Shown here: positions 1 through 11,407 of the stretch, one piece after another
Numbering within the stretch: the stretch's first letter is position 1
Layout of the letters: each line of letters opens with the position of its first letter
Source: Welwitschia mirabilis
Lineage: Eukaryota > Gnetophyta > Gnetopsida > Welwitschiales
Assembly: GCA_051453625.1 (NCBI GenBank)
Contig: JBOZIK010000001.1
Span: 181,825,205-181,879,318, forward strand
Direction of reading: 5' to 3'
DNA length: 54,114 bases
Made by a program: the position numbers and the translations under genes
The notes under the pieces: generated by a model
Seen by the model: only the letters and a program-made list of their open reading frames with translations
Database searches by the model: none
Told to the model about the DNA's origin: nothing

Positions 1-54
<54 letters not shown>

Positions 55-78
55 TCACACACACACACACACACACAT
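1..78. repeat. compound (TC)n-(AC)n microsatellite
   Basis: Twenty-five TC units (1-50) run directly into an AC tract with one interruption (51-78). It is a simple-sequence repeat at the window edge, so the full length is unknown. Confidence 0.97.
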
Positions 79-332
79 GTAAAGCTGGAATTTTTAAAAA
101 TATGAATTAAGGAATGGCTAGCTTTTTATCCTCTTACCTCCTTCAAACTCCTCTGTCAATCATGGTACTACAGAAACCTTAAATATTCATTTGTTAATGA
201 ACATTAACTTTTCTTGCTGATGTAACGGTTAAGGGTAGTGAAGACGAAAGGTGGGTGAATGATTCAATTATCCTCACCGCCATGGTTAGGCATTACACAA
301 GGGGGCTATATGGTATTTTTTTGAAATTTATT

Positions 333-422
333 TTATATATATATATATATATACACATATAAACAAAATGTTTTAAATGCCTTTTTTCTTTATATATAAT
401 ATATATATATACATACATATAC
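333..422. repeat. (AT)n microsatellite cluster
   Basis: Two alternating AT tracts (about 333-353 and 391-411) are joined by other AT-rich sequence and followed by short ATAC units. They lie in the presumed leader of the minus-strand element whose LTR starts at 634. Confidence 0.9.
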
Positions 423-633
423 ACTAAAGGTCTATGGATAAGCCCACCAAAATCACATTTTTATCTACTTAGTAGTGACACTCTTCTAGTAAAACATGAA
501 TAAGGTAGTTGAGATCCTTGATGATAAAACTCATTAACAATTATGACTAGTGAAAATCAAAATTTATGCACTCTGAAAACTTCACAACAACTATGCCCAG
601 TAGAATCTATAACCTAGTGCTCTGATACCCAAA
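423..633 (-). other. leader of minus-strand chromovirus, with PBS next to the LTR
   Basis: The complement of a plant initiator-Met tRNA primer-binding site (gctctgatacc, 619-629) lies four bases left of the LTR edge at 634. The sequence before it resembles the leader next to the LTR at 39213 (shared words such as 'atgcccagtagaat..ataacct'). This is therefore the non-coding leader of an element read on the minus strand, and the rest of that element lies outside the window. The microsatellites at 1-422 interrupt or replace what should be leader and gag. Confidence 0.6.
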
Positions 634-762
634 TGTAATGACCAAGAATTCTATAGTTGAAAATCTTCATAAACTTTAATGCTCTGATACCAAAATGAAA
701 CATCCCAAAATTACTAATGTTGAAAACTTTAAAAACTTGCTCTGATGCTTTGATACCCAAAA
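634..762 (-). repeat. two extra LTR-end/PBS modules inside the LTR
   Basis: Module 1 (634-695) starts TGTAATGACC and ends gctctgataccaaaa. Module 2 (696-762) starts TGAAACATCCC and ends gctttgatacccaaaa. The LTR body then starts again with TGTAATGTC at 763. Each module has the form LTR terminus plus complement of a PBS. Confidence 0.75.
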
Positions 763-1851
763 TGTAATGTCTTCTTTTCTTATTTTAAACTTATGAATGT
801 TACTTATTTAGTAAGGGATTAAATCCTCATTATTCTCCTTTAACAAAAGCATTAATTAAAAACTATCTATATTATCGATAGAAAATTTAAACTTTGTAAC
901 ATCCATTTTAAGAATTTGTAACTTTCTTAATAATGGCTATATTTAAGATGATCCTCTTCTTCATGATACCTTAAATTAGTTTTTAAAGGGGATTTTCCTA
1001 CTAATTAATCTTACAATACTTAATTAATTTCAAAAGGAAAGGAAACTTTTTTTTCTTGGAATTTAAATTTCTTTGGGAAGGAGGAAAAGTCTCTTGTATA
1101 CATTTAAAAGAAATTTTATCAAATAGATGTTACAAAACTTTTGATAGAATCAAGAAAACATCAACTGATCACAAAACTTCCAAAGTTTTCCAATAAAATT
1201 TTTTAAGGAAATATTCTAATTACAATATAATAATAATTCACAAATTCAAGTTTATTCTAAGAATATTCTCTAGAATCCACAATTTTTCCATTCCATATCC
1301 AAGAAAATATTTCATAAACTCATGGATAAAAATTCAATATTTTAACAAATTCATCAAATAATAACTTGAAAGTATGACCTTCAATAAACAAATTTTATTT
1401 AAGAAATAAAATTATTATTCCATACAAAAAAAAATGCAAGCCACATAGTTATGAATAAATAGAGTCTATCTCTTATTACAATAATAAATAACACATTAAA
1501 TGTTCATGTATTTAGATATTTAACTCTAATAGCAAAAAGAAAATACATTTAATTAGAATATTTTTCCACTAGTATAGATCCAACAATCCTTCATGATCGC
1601 ATGCTATCTGAGCAATCAGACTCCAGATTTATCACTTGTTACAAAAAGGTATGGGATAAGAACTATGAACATCTCATAGTCCCCTGTATGGCCCAAGAAA
1701 GAATAGGTAGTTTGACAAGATTATTTAAGGATTAAGATAGAAAGGAATAGTCCAAGACTTACAACAAATCCAAGACATATACAAATACTGAGCTCATGGT
1801 TATGAACAAGAATATCAAATATAATATATATATAATCTCAATAATCATTAA

Positions 1852-2196
1852 CTTCATTGCCTTCTTTGATGATCTGTGAAGCCCACTATTTTATTCGGCG
1901 ATATGTGGTTCTTATATAATATTTAACTTCACTGCCTTATTCAGTGATCTATGAAGCCCACTACCTCATTTGGCAATCTGTGGTAGTCATACTATTAGGC
2001 AGTGAAATTAATGATGATTGAGATTTTATATATATATATATATCTAATTTGATGATCTATGAAGTCCACTACCTCATTTGGTAATCTATGGTAATATAAT
2101 ATTCCCACTTCCTTGGTCGGCGATCTGTGGGATTCTCTCTTCACTGCCTCGTTCGATGATCTATGAAGTCCATTGTCTCATTCAGTGATCTATGGA
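1852..2196. repeat. degenerate tandem repeat inside LTR
   Basis: Four to five copies of a unit of about 55 bp alternate two related halves, 'gatgatctatgaagtccact' and 'cctcattcggcgatctgtgg'. The copies have diverged and are interrupted by an (AT)n tract near 2030. The array lies upstream of the predicted minus-strand TATA box in transcription order only if read downstream of it, so its role as enhancer or spacer is undecided. Confidence 0.75.
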
Positions 2197-2672
2197 AAAT
2201 CCATAACCATAAGTCCAACAAGATGATATCATGAAGCTAAAAGAAGATTGGTTATGATATAACACCTCGACAAGACTTCAAAAGTAGATTACAAGATGAA
2301 TACAATGGATTTAATCACAAGTTTTCATCTCATACATGAAGATAACTTCAAGATATTAAGGAAGGTGCATGAAGATAAAATATGCTTTAACATAGAGTTT
2401 CTCTTATTCAAGTTACATAACCGACTTATAAGAAATACATACGCATTAATCTCAATAAATAAATTAGTAGGGAGGACCATCAAGAAAGTACAAGAAAATA
2501 AAACCATACACAAACATGATGATTTCAATACAAATTGGATAAAAAAGGACCAATAAGAAAGAAAAAATATAAAGAACCCTCAAGATCTTTGTAAGTCTTC
2601 AAGGCTTTTCTTCAAGACTCAGTAGCAAAAGGTTCTTCAAAAATAAAAGTGAGGAAAAAGGAGGAGGAGGAT

Positions 2673-2684
2673 CCTATTTATAGT
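2673..2684 (-). promoter_or_regulatory. TATA-like box of LTR promoter
   Basis: On the minus strand this reads CTATAAATAGG, a good match to a plant TATA box, followed by GATCC. It lies inside the LTR in the orientation of the element, as expected for the RNA polymerase II promoter at the U3/R border. Confidence 0.5.
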
Positions 2685-3271
2685 TAAGGTTTGATGAAAT
2701 GTGAACAGTTATAAGAATATGAGGACAAAACAAAAGTTAGTAAAGATTCCATGCATTTGAAAATAAAACATCATGGGGCACAGGGGGCCGGGGGCATAGT
2801 TAATTAAAGTGGTAAAATTTAGTAAAGATTCTATGCATGTAAAGATAAAACATCATGAATGAGGGTGGTTATATGATGGGGATTTCCATCACCTTGCCAA
2901 GCCATTGGGAAAATAATAAATAACAATTAAAATTACATAATTAATAATAATGAGGCATTAGGAGTAATTAAAAAATTCCATAACATGATAGTAATTTTAG
3001 TAATAAATAAAAATAATAACTCTCCAATATGCATTGGATTCAGCATAATTGCATAAGTAAATAAAATAAATCATTTCCACCACAAGAGCATATGAAAATT
3101 AAGTACAAACATTTAATCAAAAGGTATTCATATTATAATTCAATAAGACTGCATTTCAAGAATATAGCATTTATAATAATTGGGGATTCCAAGTAATTCA
3201 ATATTTTTCAAATATTTTGTTAAACATAAACTTGCAAACTTTATAAGAAAAGTAAAAATGTGGACGTGACA

Positions 3272-4570
3272 ATCAATCAAAAAAAGCCATCAGGAGATCA
3301 AGAATATTCTAAGCTATTAAGTGCATTAAACAAAATATGAAAATAACATAAGGTTAATCCAGAAAATAAAATACAATGCACCTAAACTAATAATGTTAGC
3401 CTTAATAAAGGATGCCCTCATTATCTATATCATAAATGAAGTTATAACAGAATTATAAGCAACATGACCCATAAAGTAGATGCACATAACAAATGATATG
3501 AAAATAAAAATAAAATCTTGATTAAGTTAAATTAACATCTATGTTATAAAGTAGTAGCACTTCAATTAAGGATACACAACCCAACATCAAGGAATATGTT
3601 TCTCTACAATAATAAGAGATGGATCTTGTGCCCTTTAATCTCCTATCATGATAATTTCTAATGCTAAAGAAGATAAAATAAGAGTTGAAAACTAAGAAGG
3701 TATCTATTATAAAATAGACTCTAAAAATAGGAAATACTAACAGACATGGTAGAAACCCTAACAGGCACACAAAAAAGTGTAAAACACATGGCAAATGTTT
3801 GATGAAGTTTGATTAAGCATTATTTTTAGGTGTCATTCTAATGATCATCCAGATGTTACAAGAGATGATGCCACATCATCTAGGTTCCACATCAACTACC
3901 ATATTAGTCCATTAAGTATCCTTATTAGCATAAGTATGTCTATTATCAATACATTCATTTAGGTAATAAAGTGGATAATGGGCTTTCTAAATATGTTTCT
4001 TGTATTAGATTAACCTTCTTGATTGTAGGATTGCTACTTTAGATCAAAAGTATTATGATTTTCTTTAAATGCTATCAAATGTAATGAAGATTAAATGTTT
4101 TCATGATATTTACCTTATCTCTCCATTATCATTGAAACTTAGCATAAACCTTCTAATGTCTTGCAAAACTACTTAAAGTACCCTATCAAATACATAGAAT
4201 TTGTCAACACAATACATATTTTTTAAAACATCATTAAAAACAAGAAAGATATTAAATTTGACATAATCCTTAGTAACACAAAATGAGTGGTTAGAAATTA
4301 ATAAAAATCCATTTACTCCATTTTGCAATTTTAGTCATCCAAGATAAACCTTTAGAACAAATTATTCAGGGTAAAAAGCAAAAACTAGATACTAAATGTA
4401 ATATTTAAAAAAATTTCCTATCCTTAGATTTAATGTTTAATCACAATTACATACTTTTAAAGTAGAGGAATCATATAAGTAAATGTTCAAAAAAGGCATG
4501 AAGATCAAGGAATAGTTTAATTCCATCATGAAAAAATTTCATTTGCTTCTTGAAAGACTATAATCATTAA
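3272..4570. other. no recognisable gene; AT-rich remnant
   Basis: This lies between the chromovirus LTR and the Tat-type pol remnant. It probably holds the decayed gag end of the Tat-type element, but I could not match any gag motif. A 90-codon minus-strand frame at 3522-3794 is hydrophobic but resembles no known protein. It starts and stops in low-complexity sequence, so I do not call it a gene. Confidence 0.5.
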
Positions 4571-4579
4571 ATCATTCTA

Positions 4580-4935
4580 CATTTTAATAAACATTAGATC
4601 TACTATAGTAGCCATGGCCTTTGTTGACTATGGAACTGAGCTAAATGTGATCAGATATTAATAAGCTCAACTTATAACATTTAGTAAATTTTAAAAAGAG
4701 TGTAATAATTAAGGACTTAAGTGAGTATAGATATAAATTAAGGGAAATAGTCATCTTAGTAGCTAAGATAACCCAAAAAGTAAAAAATGCTAAATTTCAT
4801 ATGATTGAAAATATTGCAACATTTAATTTATTGTTAGGACATCCTTGGATTATGGACATTGGGGTAAATTTTATTGGATTGAAAGTATTAATACCACTTG
4901 AAAGAAATGACACAGTCAAAAATGCCAAAGTCCCA
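4580..4935 (+). pseudogene. Tat-type gypsy protease remnant
   Basis: This is the aspartic protease part of a Ty3/gypsy polyprotein. Around 4617-4652 the frame reads AFVDYGTELNVI, corresponding to the family's D-[ST]-G-[AS] active-site strand (FIDGGSALNVIS). At 4825-4870 it reads FNLLLGHPWIMDIGVN, matching the flap-side motif NLLLGRPWIH that is characteristic of Tat/Athila elements. The catalytic triplet is changed and two stops follow the first motif, so it cannot be active. It is the first recognisable domain of a pol remnant running on the plus strand to 8816. Confidence 0.75.
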
Positions 4936-5679
4936 TCTTAATCATCTTCTCCATTATTACCTCTAATAGAAAAAAAATGAATTATTCAATTTTTAACATG
5001 AATATTTAGACCCTTATAAGATGAAGGTCTTACAAATTCCTGATGTATAACTATTGGATTTAAAATGGATTCTATTCCTTTCTGATAACCTCATTATTAT
5101 CATGTAATATTTTTCTTCCATATTAAGTTAAAAAAGAAAAATAAAAATCAAATATAATAAATAGAAAAATAAAAAAATTAAAAGAAAATAAATAAAAATT
5201 TAATATTAAACACTTTATGTTTATCTTTTAATCCTTTTTGTCATAATAGTCCATTATATCCATTTGCATTCCCTTTTCATTCAAGATCTTAATCCTTGAT
5301 TTTTACCTCAGTCTTTTTCTACATAGGATTTCATGATGGAAAGTTTATTGAATTCATCCTTGCACATCATTTTTTATCATTAATCTATTGAAACATATCC
5401 CAATTTATCCTTATAGATTTTTAGTTATAACAAATATTTAAAAAAATATATGTCTTTTGAATGAAATATAGACAAATTAAAATACAAAAGAATATGAAAT
5501 AATAAAATATCAAAAGATAAAATCATCTTTGATGAAACAATAAGATGTTAAAACATACAATTTTCTAGTAAATCTTAGTGATCAAGAAAAGTCACTTAAA
5601 ATCAGTTAAAATTTACCATAACAAGTTAAATATAAGCTTAAAAGTATGTTATTAAACCATAATAACACTTTTGCTTGAT

Positions 5680-6425
5680 ATCATAAGGATATGCCAAACA
5701 TTGATAAATCAATTATCGTGCATAACATCATTTTAAAGTTAAATTCAATCCCAATGAAATGAATGGTTAGGAATCTTATCCCTCCTCTTATGTTAGTAGT
5801 CAAATAAGGCTTCGAAGGTTTTTTAACTACTAGTTTCATTTGACTAGTAGATTATTCAAATTAGTTATGAAACATGGTAGTTATTCCAGAGAAGAATGAT
5901 TAAATTAGGATTTGTATTAATTACCATGATTCAAATAAAATAACTCTAAAAGATGATTATGCTCTAGTAAACATTAACATCCTAATTAATAACATTTTTA
6001 GATATAGTTTTTAATAATTCATGGATGATTATTTAGATTATAATCAAACATTTACCAATCTTGAGGATCAATACAAGACAATATTTATCACATCCTGAAG
6101 TCTATTCTATTATGTTACAATGTCCTTTGAATTAAAGAATACTAATGAAACATATTAGTAAGCAATGATACACATATTCAACAACATGATAGAATACAAT
6201 ATAGAAGATTATGTTGATAATTTTGTAGTTAAATCTAAAGTAATAGCCAATTACCCAAATGATCTAAGGCAAGTTTTTAAATAAACAAAGTGGTACATTT
6301 AAACCCAAACAAATGTGTTTTTGATGTATCATTAGAAAAAAATCTTAGGTTCTATGATGTCAAAATGAGAAATTTAAATTAACCCTAAAAAGATTAAAGT
6401 AATTACCTATATGTCATTACCTTGT
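5680..6425 (+). pseudogene. Tat-type gypsy reverse transcriptase remnant
   Basis: This is the reverse transcriptase that would copy element RNA into DNA. Recognisable blocks in order are: DMPNIDKSIIVH (from 5688; the Tat-lineage 'DMPGLD..I..H' start); IRICINYHDSN (about 5907; family 'RICIDFRDLNKA'); MDDYLDYNQTF (about 6021; 'DGFSGYNQI'); and a long frame to 6240 containing the catalytic box. The box is YVDN at 6210-6221 instead of YVDD, a GAT-to-AAT change in the second metal-binding Asp. It is followed by FVVKSK (family 'MIVKSK') and NPNKCVF (about 6305). Several in-frame stops and frameshifts are present. The order of blocks and their lengths fit the family. Confidence 0.88.
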
Positions 6426-6579
6426 AATTTGAAAGAATTCTAAAGTATAAAAGGCAGACTACAGATAATACATTAATTCATTTCAGCTATAATAGATTGA
6501 TGTAAACCATGCATGCACCTACTCAAGAAAGACAACTAGTTCATATGGGATGAAAAATTCTAAAAAGATTTTAATAAAA

Positions 6580-7000
6580 TCAAGAAATATTAAACATTTA
6601 TTATTGTTTTAGATCCAAGTAAACCCAATTGACATTTTTACATTTATCTAGCATATAAATCATTATCAGTTAGTACAATGATCCTTCAACAAGATGCATT
6701 ACATTAAGATCATTTGATATAATATCTTAATATAACACTACACCAATATGAGAGAAATTACATCAATAAAAAAAGGGCATGTTTAAGTTTAGTTTTTACT
6801 CTACAAATATTCATCATTACATGATGATAAATAAAATAATTATAATCAATAATCAAAATATACTCAAACATCTTTTTGAACATTTATATAGGTAGAATAC
6901 ATTTAACTAAGTGGGCATTAATTCTTATCAAATTTGACTTAGAATTTTAATCTTAAAAATTTATAAAGGATAAATGTGTATTTGAACAGATAATGGATCT
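6580..7000 (+). pseudogene. Tat-type RT-linked RNase H remnant
   Basis: The RNase H linked to RT would degrade the RNA strand of the hybrid. The frame near 6740-6800 reads QYERNYINKKRACLSLVF, corresponding to the family motif 'YSPIEKACLALVFA'. It is preceded near 6600-6690 by a stretch matching 'LYLAVS..AVSAVLVQ' in part. Stops interrupt it throughout. A second, different RNase H follows at 7070-7480. Confidence 0.75.
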
Positions 7001-7069
7001 ATCAATAAAAGCTGAAAGTAAAAACTTAGGTAAATTTAAATAATTCCTTAATGAAGAAATTCACATAAT

Positions 7070-7480
7070 AGACATCAAATTGATTACAATGCATTAATAT
7101 TATTTCTTGGTAAATTAAATAGAAATGCTAGTTTTGTAAGTGCAATCTCTTTCCTAAATAAAAAATGAGTTTACCAGTTTTCTTTAAGTTAAATTTTTAT
7201 TGTACAAATAACATAGCTAATTATAAATCTTGAATAAAAGGAATTACACTAGCAATTCAAGATAGTATTAAGAAGTTATGAATTTTTGATGACTCATAAT
7301 TAGTGATTAATCAAATCCTAGGGAAATATAAATCCAAATCAAGAATTTTAGATTTCTATTTTAAGAGAGAAAAAAGTTTATTTCTACCTTTCATCACAAT
7401 GAAATTCTTTCTATTCCTAGAAATAAAAATCAGTTTACTAATTATCTTGTGAATTTTTCTTAAATGTACTTTAGAGATCT
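7070..7480 (+). pseudogene. second RNase H-like domain (plant/archaeal type) of Tat element
   Basis: One frame from about 7173 to 7450 reads FKLNFYCTNNIANYKS..IKGITLAIQDSIKKL..IFDDS.LVINQILGKYKSKS. This matches the RVT_3-type RNase H pattern 'DG..TNN.AEY.A.I.GL..A...G...L...GDSQLVI.Q..G'. The Asp of the last motif is kept, while the Glu of 'NNEAEY' is Ala-Asn here. An extra RNase H of this type after the RT-linked one is known for the Tat branch of Ty3/gypsy and supports that assignment. Several stops are at codons normally Gln or Arg. Confidence 0.82.
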
Positions 7481-7499
7481 ATCTTTTAAGTAGTATTTC

Positions 7500-8816
7500 A
7501 TGTAAACTAATGTAAATTAAAAATTCCTAGATGAACAATCAATAGTAACTCATTTAGAATGATCACAAGATGAGGTCAATTAATTGGTAAAAAATCATAA
7601 AATGAATGATAAATTATATGACACTTTGGTAAATTACCTTTCTAATCAAAATTTCCTAGAAAATTTCACATCTGTATAAAAATAAAACTTTTGAGATTAA
7701 GCCACACAGTTCACAATGATCTAAAATCAACTATATAAAATGTCAAATGATGATGTCTTACTAAGATATCTAAACCCAAATGAAGCCACATGTATCCTAA
7801 AGAAAACACATGCTAGTTTATGTGGATCCCACTATGAGGAAAAATTACTATTAATGAATGTCATAATATTAGGTTATTTATAGAAAATAATAAGTAACAA
7901 ATAATTTAAAATCATGAAAACATGTCACACTTATCACATCATTTCAACCAGGATTGATCAACTGACTACTAATGTTTTTTCTCTTCTGATTCAATTTAGG
8001 TCTTTATAAAATGGAGTATTAATTTAATCAATTTAATTATGCCAACTTCATTTGAAAAACATGCCTACATTATTACTACAACTAAATACTTTCAAATTGT
8101 GTAGAAAAGTCCCTTTACATCATATAACCCACTAAGAAAATCCAAAAATTTATCCTATATTATATTAATACAAGATGTGGTATAACTTATATCATTATCA
8201 CTAATAATGGTCTATAATCTAAATATACTAAATTAAAAAAATTCTTAAATAAATTTGGGGTAAAGAATTTATTTTTTACTTAATATTACCTTTAAGTAAA
8301 TGGACAGGTTGAGGTCATGAATAAATTGATCATAACCTATCTCAAGTGATTAATATGAAAACACCTAAAATTATGGAATGAAAAATTACCTTTTATGTTG
8401 AGGGCTTATCATAAACCCCATTTCAATTAATTTATGACACTAAAGTAGTTTTATCAATTCAAATTTAGAATTCCATATAAAATTTTTTTTATCAAAAGTA
8501 TTAAATTATCTAATGTCAAAAAATAAAGATGATTTACTTAGTTAAAAAGGCTAAATGAACAAAGAGTAAAAGATTTACAACATACACAACTTTACCAGAA
8601 ATGAGTAAGTGATACATACAATAAGCATGTGAATTCATGATCTTATAACATAGATGACTTTGTATTGAAACCAAATTCAACTAAGAAAACCTCAAATTTT
8701 TCACCAAACTAGTTAGAACCATATATTATTTCACAAAAATTTGATAAAGGAACATACAAATTTAAAAATCTAGATAACATCAAGGATAAGAAACTAATAA
8801 ACTCTTTCTAACTTTG
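7500..8816 (+). pseudogene. Tat-type gypsy integrase remnant
   Basis: The integrase would insert element DNA. The zinc-binding part is weak: CHTYHIISTRIDQ near 7925-7965 corresponds to 'CHKCQ....H.P'. The core is clear: KFGVKNLFFT.YYL.VNGQVEVMNKLI (about 8251-8335) matches 'KYGIK..FSTPYYPQANGQAEATNK' and keeps the catalytic Glu. It is followed by LWNEKLPFMLRAYHKPHF (about 8370-8420; 'LW...LP.VLWAYRTT'). The C-terminal block 'LEPYIIS...GTYKFKNLDNIK' (about 8710-8790) matches the post-integrase 'GPYRV....GTYKLEDLEG'. Stops are frequent. The pol remnant ends at about 8816. Confidence 0.85.
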
Positions 8817-10400
8817 ACCCTATTACTAATAAAATTCATCTTATGAGTTATATCCTTATTTAAGTGATAATATAATAATTTTCTATTTTTTAATTACATG
8901 CATTTACTATTACATCTTTTCCTCATGGTAAAATGTTTTATATTTTTACTCAGTTATTGTTTATTTAAGATAGAATAATTTCTATACACATGTCACATAA
9001 GTTTCATAATTAGATTATTTGTTTCAGTTTAATAAGTCATGACTAAGTTGATGCAATAGATAATTTGTTCAATAGATGATATGCTATTGAGTCATTACTT
9101 CTAAATTTTAACTATCATGAAATGTTTGTATTCTTCTATTTGATTTGTTTTATGATGCCAAAAAAGTTACTTCATTATATTTGTTTAGATGATAAGAAAC
9201 TCACTTTATTTTTAGATATACAAGATCCATATCACATAATGACCTAAGGCATTCCATCTTACTTTCAAATTTAGGCACTTTCAGACATTCATAGCTGTAA
9301 CTTTATTTTTAAATGAAGTATGAAACCTTTTAAAATATTGAAAATCTTCTTATTTAGAAAGATCATTTATGAAATTGACCTTTCTTTAATTGGATAGAGC
9401 TTTGCAAATTTCTAATGCATGCTCTAGTTCTGATAGTAGTATAAGATGGCTAATTTATCATAACTCATCAATATGAAGTGTATATGTATTAGATTATTTC
9501 TAGGTCTTCTTATTTCTTTTACTTATTATTTTTCCATTGTATTTAACCTAAAGGGATTTCCAAATATGGTATTTTAAGTAGAATTAATAAGAGTGCATAG
9601 AGACTTAGCTTATAACACATCTTTTAATAGAGAGGAAATTCACAAATACTTACATAAAAATGTGGGTAAATTTTATTTTTCACATATATGAGTTGTTACC
9701 TATTTTTTTGCTATTATCATGTATCACATATAGCTTTTTTTTTAAAAACTTATTAAGATTTCTACTGCCTCAATTGTAATTAAAATTGCTTCTTTGATAA
9801 TTTTCAATAGTAAGGATATGATAGAACTTAGATTTCTACTTACAAGTCTATTCCATATGCTGAGATAACTATAAAGTTATTATGTTTTTTAAATGAATTT
9901 ATATGCTTTAGGTTCCACCATAGTTATTCATATAAGTCTTTCAATTATCAAGTCTTCATTCCCAATGTTACTTCTACATGGTTCACTTTCATTGAACTAG
10001 AAAAAGAAGAAAGCTATAAATAAATTTGATTATTTTTAATCACTAAACTAGGTAGAGAATATGTATTCATATATTACCTTTATTGAGATATTATTTTATG
10101 GAATGGGAGAATTCTCATTACTAGATTAAAGTGTCTTTAAGCTAATTCCATTTTGTATTTTAAAATCATGTTAACAAATGATAAAAATTATATTGTCATT
10201 GCAAAAAATGATGTTGAATTATCATCATGGACCTCACTTATTATAATATATTTAAAATTTTTGAAAGTTTTTCTTCTATCTCTAGCTGATTTCTTTTAAG
10301 TTTCTTATTCTCCTCTTTAAATTCATTTAAAATTATGAAGAACGTGAGATGATCTCACACAACATGTTTTTTTTGAAAAGCAACTTTTAATTATTATATA
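8817..10400. other. no recognisable gene; probable 3' end of Tat element and left flank of CACTA
   Basis: AT-rich sequence follows the Tat integrase. It should contain that element's 3' untranslated region and LTR, and further right the part of the Athila element displaced by the CACTA insertion. I could not find a polypurine tract, an LTR border or the missing Athila integrase C-terminus, so the borders here are open. Confidence 0.45.
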
Positions 10401-11039
10401 AGCACTAATAGCTCAAGCTCTCCAAGGATGGTCAAGACCTAGCACATGTATAATGTAATCATATCTAGTATTTGACATGTTACTTGGGTTCTATTCAATA
10501 ACTTTATTTACTTTCTCCTATGTTAAATGATACATATGTTATTGAAACAATCTATTTTTAGAATACAATAATTAAACAATTAATATGTACAATAATTTCA
10601 ATAGCTTCTAGTATAGATGTCAATCCATATGGCCTAATTTATGCCTTTTTTCATACATTCACATGATCTATCTTTTTGACTTGATTGCATCTTAAGTATC
10701 TATAATAAGTAGTATTTGTAATATTAGAAACAACACATTGAAAGAACATTTGTTCTAGTTAATTTAATACTTTATTAGCATATCATCTTCTATTTATTCC
10801 ATAGGTGTCTGTCCATGAATATGATGTAAAACTTATTGCCTCTTAAATCTTGTGTTTCTTTATCTTAATTCTTGTTAAGATATGGTAAAATTAAGTTTAA
10901 AAAGATGTTATCCTCTTAGAAAGCATTCCATATTAAAACTCTTAAAATTCCTCTTACATACCTACCATTCATATGAATTCAAGTATGCAAAAATATCTTA
11001 TTATTGTTGTGGTTGAAACCATTCAAGAATAGGTAAAAG

Positions 11040-11407
11040 TCTATCTACATCATTATTATAATCATCATAAAGTTCCTTGCCACTTCATTTTTATGTTCAT
11101 GCCATCTTCTACCCATCTTTTTAAATATGAAGTCCTTATTCTCTTCAAATACTTTAAAATTTTGCTATATGTTTGCATATGTCAAAATAGGATATAATAA
11201 TTTTAAGTTAAATGTGTATGAAATAATTATTAAATAGTAATATATCTTGACCATCTCCCATAAATCAATTTTGAAATTCTCAAGTACTACTCTCCAATTT
11301 TCATTATTTTTTGGAGCAATTATATTATCTCTTATTATTTTCCCTAAGTAGATTGATAATATTTTTTTATATGGATCAACTGCTTGATCTTTTTCATTCC
11401 ATCTCAA
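11040..11407 (-). pseudogene. Transposase_24-like (TNPA-type) CACTA protein remnant
   Basis: An 80-codon frame at 11165-11407 includes VDPYKKILSIYLGKIIRDNI, ENWRVVLENFKIDLWEMV. This matches the plant CACTA protein pattern 'G.P.......YLG...R..VPI...NW..V....K..LW..V'. Past the stop, the minus strand around 11140-11060 continues in another frame with FKKMGRRWHEHKNEVARNF, matching the family's 'LG.RWR.FKS.LT'. The normal protein binds element ends and is several hundred residues long, so this is a fragment. It lies downstream of the TNPD-type gene in the same orientation, as expected. Confidence 0.78.

Larger units (their letters stand above)
634..3271 (-). mobile_element. long terminal repeat of chromovirus-type gypsy element (5' LTR, minus strand)
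   Basis: The boundaries are TGTAATG at 634 and ..GACGTGACA at 3271, giving about 2.64 kb. A PBS complement lies just outside the left edge, so this is a 5' LTR read on the minus strand. No polypurine tract follows the right edge, which agrees. Terminal sequence and internal words are shared with the LTRs at 31893 and 39213 (for example 'ttacttatttag..ggattaa.tcctca' near 800 and 'aaaagtaaaaatgtgg' near 3250). A minus-strand TATA-like box (CTATAAATAG) is at about 2674-2683. Inside lie two extra PBS/LTR-end modules (634-762) and a repeat array (1852-2196). The 86-codon plus-strand frame at 2296-2556 lies within the LTR and resembles no known protein. If the element is complete, one target-site copy would be ATCAA at 3272-3276. 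Confidence 0.8.

Noticed and set aside
1852-2196. CRISPR-like array
   Set aside because: Repeats are diverged and have no unique spacers of constant length; the context is a plant LTR.
2296-2556. 86-codon plus-strand frame
   Set aside because: Lies inside an LTR of a minus-strand element, has no recognisable domain, and a shadow frame of similar length exists on the other strand.
3522-3794. 90-codon hydrophobic minus-strand frame
   Set aside because: Looks like a membrane protein only because AT-rich sequence encodes Phe, Leu and Ile; no signal of selection or neighbours.
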